Positions 1 to 11,339 of a DNA stretch of 64,000 nucleotides are shown one piece after another. Source of the stretch: Hydractinia symbiolongicarpus. Lineage: Eukaryota; Cnidaria; Hydrozoa; Anthoathecata; Hydractiniidae. The notes under the pieces were generated by a model. The model saw only the letters and a list, made by a program, of their open reading frames with translations, did no database searches and had not been told where the DNA came from. The DNA is taken from the NCBI RefSeq assembly GCF_029227915.1, contig NC_079877.1:2852001-2916000 (forward strand). Reading direction: 5' to 3'. A program made the translations under genes and the position numbers. Within the stretch, counting starts at the first letter, position 1. Each line of letters starts with the position of its first letter.

Positions 1-674
1 AAACGATTGACTGTGGGAATTAATTAAACTGATTCTGGACTGTGACCTTTAAATGTGATAAATGAGCCAATTGTTCTCCAACGAATAACATTCTTCTTAA
101 TTGACATGATTGCTGGAACTCAGCGATTACACTGGGCTCTGTGGTAGCGCTTTATTAAAAAATTAAGATAAATAAGTCATTTTTTACTGTGGGACGAATC
201 CTAGTCGTTAGTTCGCGCTGAAAAAATAGAGACAGTTTCAAAAACTACATTTCATTGACTTTCTAACGGTGTCAAGGCGTTTGAGTTACAACGGTTGCGT
301 CACATATTCGTACCAACATGTATTTAGTGATTTTCTTCCGATATTACTAAGTTGAATTGCTTTTAACAGTGAAACGATTGACTGTGGGAATTGAACTGAT
401 TCTGGACTGTGACCTTATAAATGTCATAAATGAGCCAATTGGTCTCCAAGGAATAACATTTTTCTCAATTTAAAATGATTGTTGGAACTCAGCGATTACA
501 GTGGGCGCTGTGGTAGCGCTTTATTAAAAAATTAAGATAAATAAGTCTTTCTTAGCTGTGGGACCAATCCTGGCCGTTAGCACGAGCTGAATAAATAGGA
601 ACAGTTTCAGAGACTACATTTCATTGACTTTCTAGCGGTATAAATCTGTTTGAGTTACAACGGTTACGTCACAT

Positions 675-2365
675 ATTCGTACCAACATGTATTTAGTGAT
701 ATCTTTCCGACATTACTAAGTCATATCGCTTTTAACAGTGAAATGATTGACTGTGCAACTTAATTGAACTAACTTTGGGCTGTGACCTTATAAATGTGAT
801 AAGTGAGCCAACTAGACTCCAAGAAATAACATTCTTCTTAATTTGACATGATTGCCGAACTCAGCGATTACACTGCGCGCTGTGGTAGCGCTTCATTTAA
901 AAATTTAGGCATATAAGTCAGTTTTTACTGTGGGACCAATCCTAGCCGTTTCCGCGCGCTGAAGAAAGAGCGACAGTTTCAAAAACTACATTTCATTGAC
1001 CTTCTAACGGTGTCAATGCGTTTGAGTTACAACGGTTGCGTCACATATTCGTACCAACATGTATTTAGTGATTTTCTTCCGATATTACTAAGTTGTATTG
1101 CTTTTAACAGTGAAACGATTGACTGTGGGAATTGAACTGATTCTGGACTGTGACCTTATAAATGTCATAAATGAGCCAATTGGTCTCCAAGGAATAACAT
1201 TTTTCTCAATTTAAAATGATTGCTGGAACTCAGCGATTACACTGGGCGCTGTGGTAGCGCTTTATTAAAAAATTAAGATAAATAAGTCTTTCTTTGCTGT
1301 GGGACCAATCCTGGCCGTTAGCACGCGCTGAATAAATAGGAACAGTTTCAGAGACTACATTTCATTGACTTTCTAGCGGTATAAATCTGTTTGAGTTACA
1401 ACGGTTACGTCACATATTCGTACCAACATGTATTTAGTGATATCTTTCCGACATTACTAAGTCATATCGCTTTTAACAGTGAAACGATTGACTGTGCAAC
1501 TTAATTGAACTAACTTTGGGCTGTGACCTTATAAATGTGATAAGTGAGCCAACTAGACTCCAAGAAATAACATTCTTCTTAATTTGACATGATTGCCGGA
1601 ACTCAGCGATTACACTGCGCGCTGTGGTAGCGCTTCATTTAAAAATTTAGGCATATAAGTCATTTTTTATTGAGGGACCAATCCTAGCCGTTTTCGCGCG
1701 CTGAAAAAATAGTGACAGTTTCAAAAACTACATTTCATTGACTTTCTAACGGTGTCAATCCGTTTGAGTTACAATGGTTGCGTCACATATTCGTACCAAC
1801 ATGTATTTAGTGATTTTCTTCCGATATTACTAAGTTGTATTGCTTTTAACAGTGAAACGATTGACTATGGGAATTAATTGAATTGATTCTGGACTGTGAC
1901 CTTATAAATGTCATAAATGAGCCAATTGGTCTCCAAGGAATAACACTTTTTTCAATTTAAAATGATTGCTGGAACTCAGCGATTACACTGGGCGCTGTGG
2001 TAGCGCTTTATTAAAAAATTAAGATAAATAAGTCATTTTTTACTGTGGGACCAATCCTAGCCGTTAGCTCGCGCTGAAGAAATAGAGGCAGTTTCAAAAT
2101 CTACATTTCTTTGACTTTCTAACGGTGTCAAGCCGTTTGAGTTACAACGGTTGCGTCACATATTCGTACCAACATGTATTTAGTGAATTTCTTCCGATAA
2201 TACTAAGTTGTATTGCTTTTAACAGTGAAACGACTGACTGTGGGAATTAATTGAACTGATTCTGGACTGTGACCTTATTAATGTGATAAATGAGGCAATT
2301 GGTCTCCAAGGAATAACATTCTTCTTAATTTGACATGATTGCTGGAATTCAGCGATTACATTAGG
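675..2365 (+). repeat. Block A, first copy (partner 3655-5345)
   Basis: About 4.5 monomers, nearly identical to the sequence 2980 bp (eight monomers) downstream. Matching landmarks are 1042/4022, 1411/4391, 1784/4764 and 2157/5137. Shared rare markers are the 4-bp shortened monomer (GGGAATTGAACTGA), GACTATGGGAATT, and GAATTTCTTCCGATAATAC. The match stops near 2365, where this copy reads TTTATTTAAAAATTTAG and the partner reads TTTATTAAAAATTAAG. Confidence 0.85.
1784..2156 (+). repeat. Reference monomer with landmark map (373 bp)
   Basis: A convenient complete monomer for naming positions; offset 0 is the C of CACATATTCG. Landmarks in order: ACCAACATGTA at about +11; a variable stretch at +20 to +57 that marks subfamilies; CTTTTAACAGTGAAACGA at about +59; first ACTRTGGGA at +80; TATAAA at +119; the dyad CCAATTGG at +138; GATTGCTGGAA at +179; TAGCGCTT with the palindrome AGCGCT at +218; an AT-rich stretch with an A run and a T run at +223 to +257; second ACTGTGGGA at +258; AATCCTAGCCG at +268; TCGCGCTGAA at +285; TTGACTTTCTAACGG near +326; CCGTTTGAG at about +349; and TTACAACGGTTGCGT running into the next landmark. 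The subfamily markers at +20 to +57 are: a, GATTTTCTTCCG with AAGTTGTATTG; b, GATATCTTTCCG with AAGTCATATCG; c, GATAGTATTCGG with AGGTTGCATCG; d, GATATTTTTCTG or TTTTCCAATAATACC with AGGTTGCATCG. Confidence 0.9.
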
Positions 2366-2689
2366 CTCTGTGGTAGCGCTTTATTTAAAAATTTAGTTAA
2401 ATAAGTCTTTTCTTACTGTGGGACCAATCCTGGCCGTTAGCACGCGCTGAAAAATTAGGAACAGTTTCAAAGACTACATTTCATTGACTTTCTAGCGGTT
2501 TAAATCCGTTTGGGTTACAACGGTTGCGTCACATATTCGTACCAACATGTATTTAGCGATAGTATTCGGATATTACTAGGTTGCATCGCTTTTAACAGTG
2601 AAACAATTGACTGTGGGACTTAATTGAACTGATTTTGGACTTTGTCCTTATAAATGGGATAAGTGAGCCAGTTTGACTAAAAGAAATAA

Positions 2690-4370
2690 CGTTCTTCATA
2701 ATATGACATGATTGCTGGAAATCAGCGATTACACTAGGCGCTGTGGTAGCGCTTTATTAAAAAATTAAGACAAATAAGTCATTTTTTACTGTGGGACCAA
2801 TCCTAGTTGTTTTTTGCGCGCTGAAGAAAGTGCGACAGTTTCAAAAACTACATTTCATTGACTTTTTAACGGTGTCAATCCGTTTGAGTTGCAACGGTTG
2901 CGTCGCATGTTCGCACCAACATGTATTTAGCGATTTTCTTCCGACATTACTAAGTTGTATTGCTTTTAACAGTTAAACAATTGACTGTGGGAATTAATTA
3001 AACTGATTCTGGACTGTGACCTTATAAATGTGATAAATGAGCCAATTGTTTTCCAAGTAATAACATTCTTCTTAATTTGACATGATTGCTGGAACTCAGC
3101 AATTACACTGGGCTCTGTGGTAGCGCTTCACTAAAAAATTAAGATAAATAAGTCATTTTTTACTGTGGGACGGATCCTAGTCGTTAGTTCGCGCTGAAGA
3201 AATAGAGACAGTTTCAAAAACTACATTTCATTGACTTTCTAACGGTGTCAATCCGTTTGAGTTGCAACGGTTGCGTCACATATTCGCACCAACATATATT
3301 TAGTGATTTTCTTCCGACATTACTAAGTTGTATTGCTTTTAACAGTGAAACGATTGACTGTGGGAATTAATTAAACTGATTCTGGACTGTGACCTTATAA
3401 ATGTGATAAATGAGCCAATTGTTTTCCAAGTAATAACATTCTTCTTAATTTGACATGATTGCTGGAACTCAGCAATTACACTGGGCTCTGTGGTAGCGCT
3501 TTACTAAAAAATTAAGATAAATAAGTCATTTTTTACTGTGGGACGAATCCTAGTCGTTAGTTCGCGCTGAAGAAAGAGAGACAGTTTCAAAAACTACATT
3601 TCATTGACTTTCTAACGGTGTCAATCCGTTTGAGTTGCAACGGTTGCGTCACATATTCGCACCAACGTGTATTTAGTGATATCTTTCCGACATTACTAAG
3701 TCATATCGCTTTTAACAGTGAAACGATTGACTGTGCAACTTATTTGAACTAACTTTGGGCTGTGACCTTATAAATGTTATAAGTGAGCCAACTAGACTCC
3801 AAGAAATAACATTCTTCTTAATTTGACATGATTGCCGAACTCAGGGATTACACTGCGCGCTGTGGTAGCGCTTCATTTAAAAATTTAGGCATATAAGTCA
3901 GTTTTTACTGTGGGACCAATCCTAGCCGTTTCCGCGCGCTGAAGAAAGAGCGACAGTTTCAAAAACTACATTTCATTGACTTTCTAACGGTGTCAATGCG
4001 TTTGAGTTACAACGGTTGCGTCACATATTCGTACCAACATGTATTTAGTGATTTTCTTCCGATATTACTAAGTTGCATTGCTTTTAACAGTGAAACGATT
4101 GACTGTGGGAATTGAACTGATTCTGGACTGTGACCTTATAAATGTCATAAATGAGCCAATTGGTCTCCAAGGAATAACATTTTTCTCAATTTAAAATGAT
4201 TGCTGGAACTCAGCGATTACACTGGGCGCTGTGGTAGCGCTTTATTAAAAAATTAAGATAAATAAGTCTTTCTTTGCTGTGGGACCAATCCTGGCCGTTA
4301 GCACGCGCTGAATAAATAGGAACAGTTTCAGAGACTACATTTCTTTGACTTTCTAGCGGTATAAATCTGT
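2690..4370 (+). repeat. Block C, first copy (partner 6415-8095)
   Basis: About 4.5 monomers, repeated ten monomers downstream at an offset of 3724 bp; landmarks 2904/6628, 3277/7001, 3650/7374 and 4022/7746. Shared markers are CATAATATGACATG, AATTAAGACAAATAAG, CGTCGCATGTTCGC, CAGTTAAACAATTG and TTTTCCAAGTAATAAC. It overlaps the second copy of block A, so the blocks are nested rather than tiled. Confidence 0.85.
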
Positions 4371-5345
4371 TTGAGTTACAACGGTTACGTCACATATTCG
4401 TACCAACATGTATTTAGTGATATCTTTCCGACATTACTAAGTCATATCGCTTTTAACAGTGAAACGATTGACTGTGCAACTTAATTGAACTAACTTTGGG
4501 CTGTGACTTTATAAATGTGATAAGTGAGCCAACTAGACTCCAAGAAATAACATTCTTTTTAATTTGACATGATTGCCGGAACTCAGCGATTACACTGCGC
4601 GCTGTGGTAGCGCTTCATTTAAAAATTTAGGCATATAAGTCATTTTTTACTGTGGGACCAATCCTAGCCGTTTTCGCGCGCTGAAAAAATAGTGACAGTT
4701 TCAAAAACTACATTTCATTGACTTTCTAACGGTGTCAATCCGTTTGAGTTACAATGGTTGCGTCACATATTCGTACCAACATGTATTTAGTGATTTTCTT
4801 CCGATATTACTAAGTTGTATTGCTTTTAACAGTGAAACGATTGACTATGGGAATTAATTGAATTGATTCTGGACTGTGACCTTATAAATGTCATAAATGA
4901 GCCAATTGGTCTCCAAGGAATAACACCTTTCTCAATTTAAAATGATTGCTGGAACTCAGCTATTACTCTGGGCGCTGTGGTAGCGCTTTATTAAAAAATT
5001 AAGATAAATAAGTCATTTTTTACTGTGGGACCAATCCTAGCCGTTAGCTCGCGCTGAAGAAATAGAGGCAGTTTCAAAATCTACATTTCTTTGACTTTCT
5101 AACGGTGTCAATCCGTTTGAGTTACAACCGTTGCGTCACATATTCGTACCAACATGTATTTAGTGAATTTCTTCCGATAATACTAAGTTGTATTGCTTTT
5201 AACAGTGAAACGACTGACTGTGGGAATTAATTGAACTGATTCTGGACTGTGACCTTATTAATGTGATAAATGAGGCAATTGGTCTCCAAGGAATAACATT
5301 CTTCTTAATTTGACATGATTGCTGGAATTCAGCGATTACATTAGG
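3655..5345 (+). repeat. Block A, second copy (partner 675-2365)
   Basis: Nearly identical to the first copy at an offset of 2980 bp. By-eye differences include TTATTTGAAC for TTAATTGAAC (near 3742), CTCAGGGATT for CTCAGCGATT (near 3842) and CTATTACTCTGG for CGATTACACTGG (near 4960). After 5345 the sequence jumps to matching a different upstream segment. Confidence 0.85.
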
Positions 5346-5379
5346 CTCTGTGGTAGCGCTTTATTAAAAATTAAGATAA

Positions 5380-6410
5380 ATAAGTCATTCTTTGCTGTGA
5401 AACCAATCCTGGCCGTTAGCACGCGCTGAATAAATAGGAACAGTTTCAGAGACTACATTTCATTGACTTTCTAGCGGTATAAATCTGTTTGAGTTACAAC
5501 GGTTACGTCACATATTCGTACCAACATGTATTTAGTGATATCTTTCCGACATTACTAAGTCATATCGCTTTTAACAGTGAAACGATTGACTGTGCAACTT
5601 AATTGAACTAACTTTGGGCTGTGACCTTATAAATGTGATAAGTGAGCCAACTAGACTCCAAGAAATAACATTCTTCTTAATTTGACATGATTGCCGGAAC
5701 TCAGCGATTACACTGCGCGCTGTGGTAGCGCTTCATTTAAAAATTTAGGCATATAAGTCATTTTTTATTGAGGGACCAATCCTAGCCGTTTTCGCGCGCT
5801 GAAAAAATAGTGACAGTTTCAAAAACTACATTTCATTGACTTTCTAACGGTGTCAATCCGTTTGAGTTACAATGGTTGCCTCACATATTCGTACCAACAT
5901 GTATTTAGTGATTTTCTTCCGATATTACTAAGTTGTATTGCTTTTAACAGTGAAACGATTGACTATGGGAATTAATTGAATTGATTCTGGACTGTGACCT
6001 TATAAATGTCATAAATGAGCCAATTGGTCTCCAAGGAATAACACTTTTTTCAATTTAAAATGATTGCTGGAACTCAGCGATTACACTGGGCGCTGTGGTA
6101 GCGCTTTATTAAAAAATTAAGATAAATAAGTCATTTTTTACTGTGGGACCAATCCTAGCCGTTAGCTCGCGCTGAAGAAATAGAGGCAGTTTCAAAATCT
6201 ACATTTCTTTGACTTTCTAACGGTGTCAAGCCGTTTGAGTTACAACGGTTGCGTCACATATTCGTACCAACATGTATTTAGTGAATTTCTTCCGATAATA
6301 CTAAGTTGTATTGCTTTTAACAGTGAAACGACTGACTGTGGGAATTAATTGAACTGATTCTGGACTGTGACCTTATTAATGTGATAAATGAGGCAATTGG
6401 TCTCCAAGGA
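5380..6410 (+). repeat. Block B copy (partner 1282-2312)
   Basis: Matches 1282-2312 at an offset of 4098 bp (11 monomers); landmarks 5509/1411, 5882/1784, 6255/2157. It shares the private variants TTTATTGAGGGACC (5763 and 1665), ACACTTTTTTCAATT and GTCAAGCCGTTTG with that segment. The copy of the same segment at about 4262-5292 lacks them, so this block descends from the first copy rather than the second. It ends in a hybrid monomer near 6415. Confidence 0.8.
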
Positions 6411-6414
6411 ATAA

Positions 6415-8095
6415 CATTCTTCATAATATGACATGATTGCTGGAAATCAGCGATTACACTAGGCGCTGTGGTAGCGCTTTATTAAAAAATTAAGACAAAT
6501 AAGTCATTTTTTACTGTGGGACCAATCCAAGTTGTTTTCGCGCGCTGAAGAAAGAGCGACAGTTTCAAAAACTACATTTCATTGACTTTTTAACGGTGTC
6601 AATCCGTTTGAGTTGCAACGGTTGCGTCGCATGTTCGCACCAACATGTATTTAGCGATTTTCTTCCGACATTACTAAGTTGTATTGCTTTTAACAGTTAA
6701 ACAATTGACTGTGGGAATTAATTAAACTGATTCTGGACTGTGACCTTATAAATGTGATAAATGAGCCAATTGTTTTCCAAGTAATAACATTCTTCTTAAT
6801 TTGACATGATTGCTGGAACTCAGCAATTACACTGGGCTCTGTGGTAGCGCTTTACTAAAAAATTAAGATAAATAAGTCATTTTTTACTGTGGGACGGATC
6901 CTAGTCGTTAGTTCGCGCTGAAGAAATAGAGACAGTTTCAAAAACTACATTTCATTGACTTTCTAACGGTGTCAATCCGTTTGAGTTGCAACGGTTGCGT
7001 CACATATTCGCACCAACATATATTTATTGATTTTCTTCCGACATTACTAAGTTGTATTGCTTTTAACAGTGAAACGATTGACTGTGGGAATTAATTAAAC
7101 TGATTCTGGACTGTGACCTTATAAATGTGATAAATGAGCCAATTGTTTTCCAAGTAATAACATTCTTCTTAATTTGACATGATTGCTGGAACTCAGCAAT
7201 TACACTGGGCTCTGTGGTAGCGCTTTACTAAAAAATTAAGATAAATAAGTCATTTTTTACTGTGGGACGAATCCTAGTCGTTAGTTCGCGCTGAAGAAAG
7301 AGAGACAGTTTCAAAAACTACATTTCATTGACTTTCTAACGGTGTCAATCCGTTTGAGTTGCAACGGTTGCGTCACATATTCGCACCAACATGTATTTAG
7401 TGATATCTTTCCGACATTACTAAGTCATATCGCTTTTAACAGTGAAACGATTGACTGTGCAACTTATTTGAACTAACTTTGGGCTGTGACCTTATAAATG
7501 TTATAAGTGAGCCAACTAGACTCCAAGAAATAACATTCTTCTTAATTTGACATGATTGCCGAACTCAGGGATTACACTGCGCGCTGTGGTAGCGCTTCAT
7601 TTAAAAATTTAGGCATATAAGTCAGTTTTTACTGTGGGACCAATCCTAGCCGTTTCCGCGCGCTGAAGAAAGAGCGACAGTTTCAAAAACTACATTTCAT
7701 TGACTTTCTAACGGTGTCAATGCGTTTGAGTTACAACGGTTGCGTCACATATTCGTACCAACATGTATTTAGTGATTTTCTTCCGATATTACTAAGTTGT
7801 ATTGCTTTTAACAGTGAAACGATTGACTGTGGGAATTGAACTGATTCTGGACTGTGACCTTATAAATGTCATAAATGAGCCAATTGGTCTCCAAGGAATA
7901 AAATTTTTCTCAATTTAAAATGATTGCTGGAACTCAGCGATTACACTGGGCGCTGTGGTAGCGCTTTATTAAAAAATTAGGATAAATAAGTCTTTCTTTG
8001 CTGTGGGACCAATCCTGGCCGTTAGCACGCGCTGAATAAATAGGAACAGTTTCAGAGACTACATTTCTTTGACTTTCTAGCGGTATAAATCTGTT
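6415..8095 (+). repeat. Block C, second copy (partner 2690-4370)
   Basis: Nearly identical to the first copy at an offset of 3724 bp. Small differences include AATCCAAGTTG for AATCCTAGTTG (near 6525), TATTTATTGA for TATTTAGTGA (near 7022) and AATAAAATTT for AATAACATTT (near 7897). The match ends just before 8110, where this copy reads GGTTGCGTC and the partner GGTTACGTC, with a type-a monomer following. Confidence 0.85.
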
Positions 8096-8489
8096 TGAGT
8101 TACAACGGTTGCGTCACATATTCGTACCAACATGTATTTAGTGAATTTCTTCCGATAATACTAAGTTGTATTGCTTTTAACAGTAAAACGACTGACTGTG
8201 GGAATTAATTGAACTGATTCTGGACTGTGACCTTATAAATGTCATAAATGAGCCAATTGGTCTCCAAGGAATAACACCTTTCTCAATTTAAAATGATTGC
8301 TGGAACTCAGCTATTACACTGGGCGCTGTGGTAGCGCTTTATTAAAAAATTAAGATAAATAAGTCATTTTTTACTGTGGGACCAATCCTAGTTGTTTTCG
8401 CGCGCTGAAGAAAGAGCGACAGTTTCAAAAACTACATTTCATTGACTTTTTAACGGTGTCAATCCGTTTGAGTTGCAACGGTTGCGTCG

Positions 8490-9835
8490 CATATTCGTAC
8501 CAACATGTATTTAGTGAATTTCTTCCGATAATACTAAGTTGTATTGCTTTTAACAGTAAAACGACTGACTGTGGGAATTAATTGAACTGATTCTGGACTG
8601 TGACCTTATTAATGTGATAAATGAGGCAATTGGTCTCCAAGGAATAACATTCTTCTTAATTTGACATGATTGCTGGAATTCAGCGATTACATTAGGCTCT
8701 GTGGTAGCGCTTTATTAAAAATTAAGATAAATAAGTCATTTTTTACTGTGGGACCAATCCTAGCCGTTAGCTCGCGCAGAAGAAATAGAGGCAGTTTCAA
8801 AATCTACATTTCTTTGACTTTCTAACGGTGTCAATCCGTTTGAGTTACAACGGTTGCGTCACATATTCGTACCAACATGTATTTAGCGATAGTATTCGGA
8901 TATTACTAGGTTGCATCGCTTTTAACAGTGAAACAATTGACTGTGGGACTTAGTTGAACTGATTCTGGACTGTGACCTTATTAATGTGATAAGTGAGCCA
9001 GTTTGACTAAAAGAAATAACGTTCTTCATAATATGACATGATTGCTGGAAATCAGCGATTACACTAGGCGCTGTGGTAGCGCTTTATTAAAAAATTAAGA
9101 TAAATAAGTCATTTTTTACTGTGGGACCAATCCTAGTTGTTTTCGCGCGCTGAAGAAAGAGCGACAGTTTCAAAAACTACATTTCATTGACTTTTTAACG
9201 GTGTCAATCCGTTTGAGTTGCAACGGTTGCGTCGCATGTTCGCACCAACATGTATTTAGCGATTTTCTTCCGACATTACTAAGTTGTATTGCTTTTAACA
9301 GTGAAACGATGGACTATGGGAATTAATTGAATTGATTCTGGACTGTGACCTTATAAATGTCATAAATGAGCCAATTGGTCTCCAAGGAATAACACCTTTC
9401 TCAATTTAAAATGATTGCTGGAACTCAGCTATTACACTGGGCGCTGTGGTAGCGCTTTATTAAAAAATTAAGATAAATAAGTCATTTTTTACTGTGGGAC
9501 CAATCCTAGCCGTTAGCTCGCGCTGAAGAAATAGAGGCAGTTTCAAAATCTACATTTCTTTGACTTTCTAACGGTGTCAATCCGTTTGAGTTACAACGGT
9601 TGCGTCACATATTCGTACCAACATGTATTTAGTGAATTTCTTCCGATAATACTAAGTTGTATTGCTTTTAACAGTGAAACGACTGACTGTGGGAATTAAT
9701 TGAACTGATTCTGGACTGTGACCTTATTAATGTGATAAATGAGGCAATTGGTCTCCAAGGAATAACATTCTTCTTAATTTGACATGATTGCTGGAATTCA
9801 GCGATTACATTAGGCTCTGTGGTAGCGCTTTATTA
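8490..9835 (+). repeat. Block D, first copy (partner 12217-13562)
   Basis: About 3.6 monomers, repeated ten monomers downstream at an offset of 3727 bp; landmarks 8860/12587, 9233/12960 and 9606/13333. Shared rare markers are CAGTAAAACGACTG, GGGACTTAGTTGAACTG and CGATGGACTATGGG. Confidence 0.85.
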
Positions 9836-9978
9836 AAAATTAAGATAAATAAGTCATTTTTTACTGTGGGACCAATCCTAGCTGTTAGCTCGCGCTGAAG
9901 AAATAGAGGCAGTTTCAAAATCTACATTTCTTTGACTTTCTAACGGTGTCAATCCGTTTGAGTTACAACGGTTGCGTC
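9607..9978 (+). repeat. Freshly duplicated single monomer, first copy
   Basis: This 372-bp monomer and the next one (9979-10350) look identical by eye, including the uncommon CCTAGCTGTTAGC near 9877 and 10249. The related block at 12217-13735 has only one monomer in the equivalent place and reads CCTAGCCGTTAGC. A single-monomer tandem duplication after the block copy explains this most simply. Confidence 0.85.
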
Positions 9979-10350
9979 ACATATTCGTACCAACATGTAT
10001 TTAGTGAATTTCTTCCGATAATACTAAGTTGTATTGCTTTTAACAGTGAAACGACTGACTGTGGGAATTAATTGAACTGATTCTGGACTGTGACCTTATT
10101 AATGTGATAAATGAGGCAATTGGTCTCCAAGGAATAACATTCTTCTTAATTTGACATGATTGCTGGAATTCAGCGATTACATTAGGCTCTGTGGTAGCGC
10201 TTTATTAAAAATTAAGATAAATAAGTCATTTTTTACTGTGGGACCAATCCTAGCTGTTAGCTCGCGCTGAAGAAATAGAGGCAGTTTCAAAATCTACATT
10301 TCTTTGACTTTCTAACGGTGTCAATCCGTTTGAGTTACAACGGTTGCGTC
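9979..10350 (+). repeat. Freshly duplicated single monomer, second copy
   Basis: Direct tandem copy of 9607-9978 at a 372-bp offset, with no difference seen by eye. It is followed by a type-c monomer (GATAGTATTCGG). Confidence 0.85.
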
Positions 10351-10865
10351 ACATATTCGTACCAACATGTATTTAGCGATAGTATTCGGATATTACTAGG
10401 TTGCATCGCTTTTAACAGTGAAACAATTGACTGTGGGACTTAGTTGAACTGATTCTGGACTGTGACCTTATTAATGTGATAAGTGAGCCAGTTTGACTAA
10501 AAGAAATAACGTTCTTCATAATATGACATGATTGCTGGAAATCAGCGATCACACTAGGCGCTGTGGTAGCGCTTTATTAAAAAATTAAGATAAATAAGTC
10601 ATTTTTTACTGTGGGACCAATCCTAGTTGTTTTCGCGCGCTGAAGAAAGAGCGACAGTTTCAAAAACTACATTTCATTGACTTTTTAACGGTGTCAATCC
10701 GTTTGAGTTGCAACGGTTGCGTCGCATGTTCGCACCAACATGTATTTAGCGATTTTCTTCCGACATTACTAAGTTGTATTGCTTTTAACAGTTAAACAAT
10801 TGACTGTGGGAATTAATTAAACTGATTCTGGACTGTGACCTTATAAATGTGATAAATGAGCCAAT
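10351..10865 (+). repeat. Block E, first copy (partner 13706-14220)
   Basis: About 1.4 monomers, matching 3355 bp downstream (nine monomers). The offset is one monomer less than that of block D because of the extra monomer at 9607-10350. One difference seen is AGCGATCACACT near 10547 versus AGCGATTACACT near 13902. The match ends where this copy reads GTTTTCCAAGTAATAAC and the partner GTTCTCCAAAGAATAAC. Confidence 0.8.
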
Positions 10866-11339
10866 TGTTTTCCAAGTAATAACATTCTTCTTAATTTGAC
10901 ATGATTGCTGGAACTCAGCAATTACACTGGGCTCTGTGGTAGCGCTTTATTAAAAAATTAAGATAAATAAGTCAATTTTTACTGTGGGACGAATCCTGGT
11001 CGTTACTTCGCGCTGAAGAAATGGAGACAGTTTCAAAAACTACATTTCATTGAATTTCTAACGGTGTCAACCTGTTTGAGGTGCAACGGTGGCGTCACAT
11101 ATTCGCACCAACATGTATTTAGTGATTTTCTTCCGACATTACTAAGTTGTATTGCTTTTAACAGTGAAACGATTGACTGTGGGAATTAATTAAACTGATT
11201 CTGGACTGTGACCTTATAAATGTGATAAATGAGCCAATTGTTCTCCAAAGAATAACATTCTTCTTAGTTTGACATGATTGCTGGAACTCAGCGATTACAC
11301 TGGGCTCTGTGGTAGCGCTTTACTAAAAAATTAAGATAA

